Positions 1 through 4,043 of a stretch of 5,345 nt of DNA are shown one piece after another. The notes beneath the pieces were generated by a model. That model was not told the DNA's origin. It was given only the letters and a program-made list of their open reading frames with translations, and ran no database searches. Position numbers and translations under genes: made by a program. Where the stretch lies: NCBI GenBank assembly GCA_002350705.1, contig DEFH01000048.1:59964-65308 (forward strand). The letters are read 5' to 3'. Source of the stretch: Ruminococcaceae bacterium UBA2857. Lineage in GTDB: Bacteria > Bacillota > Clostridia > Oscillospirales > Acutalibacteraceae. How positions within the stretch are numbered: the first letter of the stretch is position 1; every line of letters begins with the position of its first letter.

Positions 1-42
1 CGGGTATGAACCGAATGCTCTAGCCAGCTGAGCTATACCGCC
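1..42 (-). tRNA. tRNA-Met (CAU), 5' portion only; 3' end lies beyond the left edge
   Basis: Read on the minus strand from 42 down to 1, the sequence starts with the acceptor half GGCGGTA. It continues with TA, a D-stem GCTC/GAGC around a D-loop containing GGCTA, and the 5' anticodon arm TTCGG. The seven-base loop TTCATAC carries anticodon CAT, and the start of the closing arm (CCG) is the last visible part. The remaining 35 or so bases (variable loop, T arm, acceptor 3' strand) are outside the window. The acceptor and D-arm resemble clostridial elongator tRNA-Met. A tRNA-Ile with a lysidine-modified CAU anticodon cannot be fully excluded, because the discriminating 3' half is missing. A strong promoter lies about 37 bp upstream. 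Confidence 0.93.
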
Positions 43-51
43 ATATCAATA

Positions 52-70
52 TGACTGTCTGCAACAGTCA
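52..70 (-). promoter_or_regulatory. hairpin in the 5' leader of the tRNA-Met precursor
   Basis: A perfect 7-bp inverted repeat, TGACTGT (52-58) and ACAGTCA (64-70), surrounds a 5-nt spacer. It starts two or three nucleotides after the predicted transcription start and ends about 9 nt before the mature tRNA 5' end. It would cap the precursor with a stem-loop until RNase P removes the leader. It could instead be a protein-binding palindrome just downstream of the promoter. There is no T-run, so it does not look like a terminator. Confidence 0.55.
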
Positions 71-78
71 GCTTCATT

Positions 79-107
79 ATTATATAATATTGCTTTTGAT
101 TTGTCAA
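79..107 (-). promoter_or_regulatory. SigA-type promoter of the tRNA-Met gene
   Basis: On the minus strand there is a perfect -35 hexamer TTGACA (102-107), a 17-bp spacer and a perfect -10 hexamer TATAAT (79-84). Transcription should start near 72-73, about 30 nt before the mature tRNA 5' end at 42. A fully consensus promoter is typical of stable RNA genes and suggests strong growth-linked expression of the tRNA, or of a tRNA cluster continuing to the left. Confidence 0.93.
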
Positions 108-232
108 GCGTTTTTTTTGAAAATTAAAATATCTGCCGCAAAAATAAATATACTTACAGTATAGAATACGAACTGTATATTAAAAAGCACTTTGCAGGCA
201 TTACGGAGAGTAATATTCAGGGTGGGCGAAAA

Positions 233-258
233 GTTTTCAACATTCAATTGTTGAAAAC
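233..258. repeat. inverted repeat GTTTTCAACA-6-TGTTGAAAAC (nonamer cluster 1)
   Basis: Two perfect 10-bp arms (233-242 and 249-258) are separated by six bases, TTCAAT. The core nonamer TTTTCAACA occurs forward at 234-242 and inverted at 249-257, with start points 15 bp apart. It is followed directly by CGTGGAAAA (258-266), which on the other strand reads TTTTCCACG and resembles a DnaA box. The arms are AT-rich and have no flanking T-run, so an operator-like protein-binding site is as likely as an RNA hairpin. Confidence 0.75.
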
Positions 259-322
259 GTGGAAAATTTCCGAATTGTAAAATTGCAGTATATCTATGGA
301 TTTTCGGAAAGTTTAACTTGTT

Positions 323-331
323 TTATCCACA
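323..331 (+). promoter_or_regulatory. consensus DnaA box TTATCCACA
   Basis: The nine bases match the consensus high-affinity DnaA box exactly. It lies between the two TTTTCAACA clusters in AT-rich DNA, and those nonamers match the DnaA box at 7 of 9 positions. An exact 9-mer can occur by chance in a genome, so binding is an inference from match and context. No dnaA, dnaN or other origin-linked gene is present nearby. Confidence 0.45.
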
Positions 332-417
332 ATATCTTGTGTTTTTTCAAAAATCAAGCCATATTTTTTTGTCATGACGGGGAGTAAAAAATACAGAAAG
401 TAATAAAGTTTTAAACT

Positions 418-458
418 CTTTCAACATTTCAATGTTGAAAACTTTACTTTTCAACATT
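418..458. repeat. three alternating nonamers at 15-bp spacing, forming overlapping inverted repeats (nonamer cluster 2)
   Basis: CTTTCAACA (418-426, forward, one mismatch), TGTTGAAAA (433-441, inverted) and TTTTCAACA (448-456, forward) are each separated by six bases. The right pair makes an 11-bp perfect inverted repeat, 431-441 with 448-458, with a 6-nt loop. The left pair makes a 10-bp perfect inverted repeat, 419-428 with 431-440. The central element can pair with either neighbour but not both. The cluster begins immediately beyond the GNAT stop codon, so in that transcript it would form a 3'-UTR stem-loop. It lacks the GC-rich stem and U-tract of a classic intrinsic terminator. Confidence 0.75.
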
Positions 459-1006
459 TACTTTTTGTAATATTCGTCTTTTAATATGGAAAGACGGTCA
501 ATATCATAGTAAGTACCGTCTTTCAGCATATCTTGGCGGAGTGTTCCCTCAAATTTCATGCCGATTTTCTCCATGACACGCCTTGAAGCAGGATTGCAGG
601 ACATACAGATGCCCTGAATTTTATTGAAACCGTATTTTTCAAAGCCGTATCGAAGCATTTCGGCGGCGGCTTCGGTGGCATAGCCCATGTTCATATAATC
701 TTTGTCGATGTAATAGGAAATATCGGCTCTGTTGTGCTCAAAAGAAATGTTGATCAAACCGACATTTCCGATATAGCGGTTGGTATTGCGGAGAAACGCC
801 GCAAATTCATAGGAAATATTACGGTTCATATTTTCCTTGATGGTTTTCAGCCACCATTCTCCCCGAAAACGGCTGTAATTTCTGGGGATGCCGTAAGTGG
901 TGGCATAAATTTCGGGCTGTCTGATGACGTGCAGAAAGCCGTCTATATCATTTTTTTTATATTCTCTTATCAGGAGTCTTTCCGTTATAAATTTTTTTTC
1001 AAACAT
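458..1006 (-). CDS. GNAT-family N-acetyltransferase, RimJ/RimL-like
   Basis: The 182-residue protein has the N-terminal beta-strand signature of RimJ/RimL-type acetyltransferases (FITERLLIREYKKND, residues 6-20). A YIGNVGL strand at 78-84 is followed by ISYYID (96-101). The acetyl-CoA-binding motif A region, MGYATEA (107-113), is a variant of the R/QxxGxG/A pyrophosphate loop. Near the C-terminus, NPASRRVMEKIGM (138-150) is the usual motif B element. Length and motif order fit a complete single-domain enzyme. Family members transfer acetyl groups to protein N-termini or small amines; the substrate here cannot be read from sequence. The ATG at 1004-1006 is preceded by AAAGGA about 8 nt upstream. 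It lies 67 bp downstream of the YitT-family gene on the same strand with no obvious terminator between, so co-transcription is possible. Confidence 0.9.
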   Translation of the reverse strand: MFEKKFITERLLIREYKKNDIDGFLHVIRQPEIYATTYGIPRNYSRFRGEWWLKTIKENMNRNISYEFAAFLRNTNRYIGNVGLINISFEHNRADISYYIDKDYMNMGYATEAAAEMLRYGFEKYGFNKIQGICMSCNPASRRVMEKIGMKFEGTLRQDMLKDGTYYDIDRLSILKDEYYKK

Positions 1007-1073
1007 GGGTAATTCCTTTCAAGGTCAGGCACACAAAAAATGCTTTGACGGCTCCATATCATGCAAAATCAAT

Positions 1074-1970
1074 TCATACAGCTTCATTTTTTTCCTCCGC
1101 AGAAGTTTTGTTTTTTTCAAGAGTACCTGATTTTTTCATGTGATTTCCGATTATTTCCGAAACATCACTTACAGCAATAAATGCAGATGAATCAATACTT
1201 TTGATGATATCCTTGAGTTCGTGTATTTCAAAGCGTGTCAGAACGCAGTACAAAACCACTTTCTTTCCGCTGACAAGTCCTTCTCCCTCCATGATGGTGA
1301 CGGTTCTGCCGAGGCGGGTATAGATTTTTTCGGAAATTTCTTTGGCATCGTTGGTAATAATCATGGCAGCTTTTGTCTGTTCCATGCCCGACTCAACGAT
1401 ATCGAGAACTTTGGAAGTAATGAAGTATGTCAAAAGGCTGTACATAGCCCTGTCAAACGACTGCAAAACGATTCCCGCTGCCGCAAAAATAATGATATTG
1501 CAGACAAGCACAAATTTTCCGACGGAAAAATGAAATCGCTTGTTTAACAAAATGGCGGCTGTTTCGGTGCCGTCCAGGCATCCTCCGAATTTGATGACCA
1601 AGCCCACCCCGATTCCCAGTATCACACCTCCGAAACATACCGCAAGAAGATATTCTCCCGTAGCATTTGCCATAGGAGCGAAGATTTCAAGGAAAACGGA
1701 GAATACTGCCATGGAATAGGCGGATTTGACAATGAACATTTTGCCGAGCTTTCTTGCCCCGAACAGAAGAAACGGAATATTCAGGCAGATTGTCAGCACT
1801 GACAGGGGGATTTTGGAAAGTGTGCTGATAATAATGCCGATTCCCACGACACCGCCATCCAGTATGGTGCATGGCACCAAAAATTCTTCAATGGCAAAAG
1901 CGGCTGTCACAGCACCCAGCGTGATTCCGATAAAATCAATGACAAGTTTCAGTTTGGAATTTTGTATCAT
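1074..1970 (-). CDS. YitT family membrane protein (DUF161 with C-terminal DUF2179)
   Basis: The 298-residue protein has about five or six hydrophobic segments in residues 10-190, followed by a soluble C-terminal domain. Family hallmarks are DGGVVGIG (38-45) between the first helices and GGCLDGTETAAILL (129-142). The DUF2179 part (about 200-276) carries YCVLTRFEIHELKDIIK and ends with the typical ISDV-like motif (VSDVSEIIG). The last 22 residues are a hydrophilic Lys/Glu-rich tail. YitT-type proteins are widespread in Bacillota; their transport or sensing role is not established. An in-frame ATG at 2018 would add 16 residues but lies inside the -35 box and lacks a ribosome binding site. The ATG at 1968-1970 has AGGAGG 8 nt upstream and is chosen. 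The gene is divergent from mtnN and may be followed on the same transcript by the GNAT gene. Confidence 0.92.
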   Translation of the reverse strand: MIQNSKLKLVIDFIGITLGAVTAAFAIEEFLVPCTILDGGVVGIGIIISTLSKIPLSVLTICLNIPFLLFGARKLGKMFIVKSAYSMAVFSVFLEIFAPMANATGEYLLAVCFGGVILGIGVGLVIKFGGCLDGTETAAILLNKRFHFSVGKFVLVCNIIIFAAAGIVLQSFDRAMYSLLTYFITSKVLDIVESGMEQTKAAMIITNDAKEISEKIYTRLGRTVTIMEGEGLVSGKKVVLYCVLTRFEIHELKDIIKSIDSSAFIAVSDVSEIIGNHMKKSGTLEKNKTSAEEKNEAV

Positions 1971-1978
1971 CGTTATCG

Positions 1979-1984
1979 CCTCCT
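1979..1984 (-). promoter_or_regulatory. strong ribosome binding site AGGAGG that fixes the YitT start
   Basis: On the minus strand AGGAGG sits eight bases before the ATG at 1970. It decides against the longer reading from 2018. The predicted transcription start falls at about 1984, so the Shine-Dalgarno sequence would lie at the very 5' end of the mRNA. Confidence 0.85.
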
Positions 1985-1989
1985 GTTTA

Positions 1990-2018
1990 AATATAGCACA
2001 TCTTATTTTTACTGTCAA
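1990..2018 (-). promoter_or_regulatory. SigA-type promoter of the YitT-family gene
   Basis: On the minus strand there is a perfect -35 TTGACA (2013-2018), a 17-bp spacer and a -10 TATATT (1990-1995, five of six matches). The start point is predicted near 1983-1984, giving a leader of only about 14 nt. Its -35 box is separated by five bases from the proposed -35 of the divergent mtnN promoter, so the two could be regulated together. Confidence 0.85.
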
Positions 2019-2023
2019 TTTTA

Positions 2024-2052
2024 TTGCGAAATGTCACAGGATATGATAAAAT
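2024..2052 (+). promoter_or_regulatory. probable promoter of mtnN, extended -10 type
   Basis: TTGCGA (2024-2029, four of six -35 matches) and TAAAAT (2047-2052, five of six -10 matches) are 17 bp apart. TG at 2044-2045 provides the TGn extension just before the -10. Transcription would begin near 2059, giving a leader of about 28 nt, too short for a riboswitch. An alternative -10, TATGAT at 2042-2047, has a poorer -35. Confidence 0.65.
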
Positions 2053-2086
2053 AAACTGAAAAAATAATTAACTGAGGTGTTGAAAA

Positions 2087-2785
2087 ATGATTGGAATTAT
2101 CGGTGCAATGGACATAGAAGTCAACGGCATTATTGAGCAGATGACGGATGTCCGACAGGAGACCGTCAGCGGAAATGTGTTCACCTGCGGAAAAATTTTC
2201 GGAAAAGAGTGTGTCACAGTCAGATGCGGTATCGGAAAGGTCAATGCGGCCGTTGCGGCACAGACCATGATTTTGAAATATCGTCCCGCTATGGTTATCA
2301 ATACAGGCGTTGGCGGCAGTACAAGTCTGACAACACATATCGGTCATATAGTCATTGCGGAAAACGTGATCCAGCATGATATGGATACCACGGCTCTCGG
2401 TGACAAGAACGGAACCATTTTTTTCTCCGGGGGAAGTATTGATTATATTCCCTGTGACAAGGAGCTTGTCGCAAGACTGGAAAATGCCTGCCGGGCGGCA
2501 GGAGAAGAAAATTTTGTGGTGGGCACTGTCGCAACAGGCGACCAGTTTATTGTCGGAAACGACAGGCGTTCTGTTTTGAACAATCAGTTTCATGCGATTG
2601 CCTGTGAAATGGAGGGCGGCAGTATCGGTCATGTGTGCTATCTGAATAAAGTACCGTTTGCGGTACTGCGTTGCATTTCGGACAGCATGAGTGAAGAAGA
2701 TGATGCGGTGGAATATTCTGTGTTCAGTGTATCGGCGGCCCGGAAATCCATTGAAATTCTGTTGCAGTTTATCAGACATTCCTGA
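2087..2785 (+). CDS. mtnN: 5'-methylthioadenosine/S-adenosylhomocysteine nucleosidase
   Basis: The 232-residue enzyme hydrolyses the N-glycosidic bond of methylthioadenosine and S-adenosylhomocysteine, releasing adenine plus the thioribose product. It removes inhibitory by-products of SAM use and feeds methionine salvage and, where LuxS exists, AI-2 formation. It should be cytosolic. The length equals that of the Escherichia coli enzyme. The N-terminal IGIIGAMDIEV carries Glu11, equivalent to catalytic-site Glu12 of E. coli. CGIGKVNAA (47-55) and INTGVGG (71-77) line the purine and phosphate-like pocket. TGDQFI (150-155), CEMEGGSIGHVC (173-184; Glu176 equivalent to Glu174) and LRCISDS with the general acid Asp199 complete the active site. 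The ATG has GAGGTG 7 nt upstream. The gene is flanked by its own promoter and a strong terminator, so it appears monocistronic. Confidence 0.97.
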   Translation: MIGIIGAMDIEVNGIIEQMTDVRQETVSGNVFTCGKIFGKECVTVRCGIGKVNAAVAAQTMILKYRPAMVINTGVGGSTSLTTHIGHIVIAENVIQHDMDTTALGDKNGTIFFSGGSIDYIPCDKELVARLENACRAAGEENFVVGTVATGDQFIVGNDRRSVLNNQFHAIACEMEGGSIGHVCYLNKVPFAVLRCISDSMSEEDDAVEYSVFSVSAARKSIEILLQFIRHS

Positions 2786-2795
2786 GAGTCAAAAT

Positions 2796-2838
2796 ATCCC
2801 CGACTTTTCTGATGCAAGCGGAAAGGTCGGGGATTTTT
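2796..2838. terminator. bidirectional intrinsic terminator between convergent genes
   Basis: A GC-rich stem ATCCCCGAC (2796-2804) with GTCGGGGAT (2826-2834) continues inward through TTTTCTG/CGGAAAG, with two G-U pairs, to about 16 bp with a 7-nt loop (2812-2818). On the plus strand it is followed by a run of Ts (2834-2838) and ends mtnN 10 bp after its stop codon. On the minus strand it begins just after the stop of the 391-residue gene and is followed by ATATTTTG, so it should also stop the propeller operon. Confidence 0.93.
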
Positions 2839-2841
2839 GGA

Positions 2842-4017
2842 TTAATACAATATCAGACTGTCGCCTTTGACATAAGAGTTGCAGGTATAGCTTTCATATT
2901 TGTCAAGTTTGGAGTCATAGATAAAGCAATAGTTAAAGGAAGCATTGTCTTCTGTGCTGTGAAGGATTCTGTTGGCGATGACATAGCGTCTGTCAATGCA
3001 GGACATGAATTCACCCATATCACTGTCATATTCCAGTTCAATGTTGGAATTGACAATTCCCTTGACATACTTTTTCTTGACACCTTCCAAAACGGAGAAG
3101 ATTTTAAACGGATTTTCCTCTACAACATAAATCACACTGTCATCATTGGAATGAAGAGTCGTTTCCACTTCCAGACGGTTGACAGCGGCATCATAGCTGC
3201 AAATTTTTTCCGTACCGCTTTTGAACTCTTTGGCACGGAAATAAATTTTGCTGCCGTCAATGCCCATATAGCGTACCAGGGCTTTAATGTCAGCACTGGC
3301 AATGCAGCGTTTTTTAATAATTTCCTTGCCGGATTCAAGCTCTTTTTCAAGGTCGTCAAGACGACACAGCCAGATATTGTCTCTGATGTCGGTATGAATC
3401 CATCTTTGTTCCTTGTAGTAATTTTCCTTCATAGATTCATCGGCATAGGGATCAAGGAGTACCGCATATTTTTCGCCTCGAATCTCAATAATTTTGATGT
3501 GTTCACCGCCTGTTCTGGCAACAAGGGAAGATTTGATAAAATATTTTTTGTTGTCAGCGAGATTGTACAGGTAACACAGCGTATCACAGCCGGTTACTTC
3601 CTTGTATTTGCGGAACATTTCGGCATTTTCCGTGTCGGGAGCCATATAAATCAGCAGATGTTCGGAATCAAGAGCAAAACAGCTTTTGAAAGCACCTGTG
3701 CAGACGATTTTGCGTCTGTTTTTTTCCATGCCGTTTTTCTTGTCAAGCTCAATCATCCAGAGACTGTTGGAGCCGTTTTCAAGGACAAGGATAATGCTTT
3801 TCTTAAACACAAACATATGCTCCACGAAAGTAGGATCTTCCAGAGAGTAGTTGGCGATGAGTCTTTCTTTCTGAGCGGAGCGGTCATATTCCAGAATAAA
3901 CAGGTTGTGATGACCGTCCTCGTTTTTTTCTTCGAGATAATAGATATATTCCGCACTCACATCGGAGAGCTGAATATTTCTGTCAGCAAAAATATTTCTT
4001 ATATCTACCACTATCAT
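2842..4017 (-). CDS. soluble protein of unknown function with beta-propeller-like repeats
   Basis: I do not recognise a named family. The 391-residue protein has no signal peptide or membrane segment and should be cytoplasmic. It contains about seven recurring units in which a hydrophobic/aromatic strand is followed by a turn and a second strand of the form LxxxD: YIYYLEE...LFILEYD (24-45), SIILVLE...LWMIELD (74-92), LLIYMAP...LCYLYNL (121-153), KYAVLLD...IWLCRLD (183-221), KIYFRAK...KICSYD (257-276), VIYVVEE...KIFSVL (295-310) and YVIANRI...CFIYDSK (345-370). This pattern suggests a beta-propeller, although the unit lengths are irregular. The ATG follows GAGG by about 10 nt. It lies 26 bp after the stop of the membrane-anchored propeller gene, almost certainly in one operon, and ends at the shared terminator. 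No catalytic motif is visible; a scaffold or readout role beside its neighbour is a guess. Confidence 0.85.
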   Translation of the reverse strand: MIVVDIRNIFADRNIQLSDVSAEYIYYLEEKNEDGHHNLFILEYDRSAQKERLIANYSLEDPTFVEHMFVFKKSIILVLENGSNSLWMIELDKKNGMEKNRRKIVCTGAFKSCFALDSEHLLIYMAPDTENAEMFRKYKEVTGCDTLCYLYNLADNKKYFIKSSLVARTGGEHIKIIEIRGEKYAVLLDPYADESMKENYYKEQRWIHTDIRDNIWLCRLDDLEKELESGKEIIKKRCIASADIKALVRYMGIDGSKIYFRAKEFKSGTEKICSYDAAVNRLEVETTLHSNDDSVIYVVEENPFKIFSVLEGVKKKYVKGIVNSNIELEYDSDMGEFMSCIDRRYVIANRILHSTEDNASFNYCFIYDSKLDKYESYTCNSYVKGDSLILY

Positions 4018-4043
4018 TTTCAGTTACCTCTTTCTTTTTAGAA

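Larger units (their letters stand above)
108..457. other. AT-rich intergenic region without a gene
   Basis: No supportable coding sequence lies between the tRNA promoter and the GNAT stop codon; the longest start-to-stop runs on either strand are only a few codons. The stretch is clearly more AT-rich than its neighbours, notably 108-190. It contains two clusters of TTTTCAACA-type inverted nonamers, an exact consensus DnaA box at 323-331, and weak inverted repeats: ATTAC/GTAAT at 200-214, TACAGT/ACTGTA at 155-177 and TTTCCGAA/TTCGGAAA at 267-310. No convincing promoter was found in it apart from the tRNA promoter at its left border. Confidence 0.7.

Noticed and set aside
267..310. Inverted repeat TTTCCGAA/TTCGGAAA as a terminator
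   Set aside because: The arms are only 8 bp with a 28-nt loop and no following T-run; probably chance in AT-rich DNA.
374..403. Nine-codon plus-strand frame in the left intergenic region
   Set aside because: Too short, with no ribosome binding site and no promoter.
108..457. Chromosomal replication origin
   Set aside because: Only one exact DnaA box is present, and dnaA, dnaN, rpmH or other origin neighbours are absent; a regulatory DnaA-box cluster remains possible and is listed as a finding.
233..458. CRISPR array or transposon ends
   Set aside because: The repeated unit is only nine bases, alternates in orientation, has 6-bp linkers and occurs in two small clusters; no cas gene, transposase or target duplication is present.
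985..1062. 25-codon minus-strand frame between the YitT-family and GNAT genes
   Set aside because: It has no ribosome binding site and its second half overlaps the GNAT start; it is most likely chance.
1971..2018. Longer start for the YitT-family protein at the ATG of 2016-2018
   Set aside because: It overlaps the TTGACA -35 box, lies upstream of the predicted transcript start, and has no ribosome binding site; the ATG at 1970 has AGGAGG at ideal spacing.
2053..2086. SAM- or SAH-type riboswitch before mtnN
   Set aside because: The predicted leader is about 28 nt with no stem-loop structure, too short for any known riboswitch.
2021..2779. 252-residue minus-strand open frame opposite mtnN
   Set aside because: It lies almost entirely within the strongly supported mtnN gene, has no family resemblance (Cys/His-rich shadow composition) and no suitable ribosome binding site.
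2812..4041. 409-residue plus-strand open frame opposite the 391-residue gene
   Set aside because: It starts inside the terminator hairpin and has the Phe/Ile/Val-rich composition of an antisense shadow. The minus-strand frame has a ribosome binding site, operon spacing and a repeat pattern.
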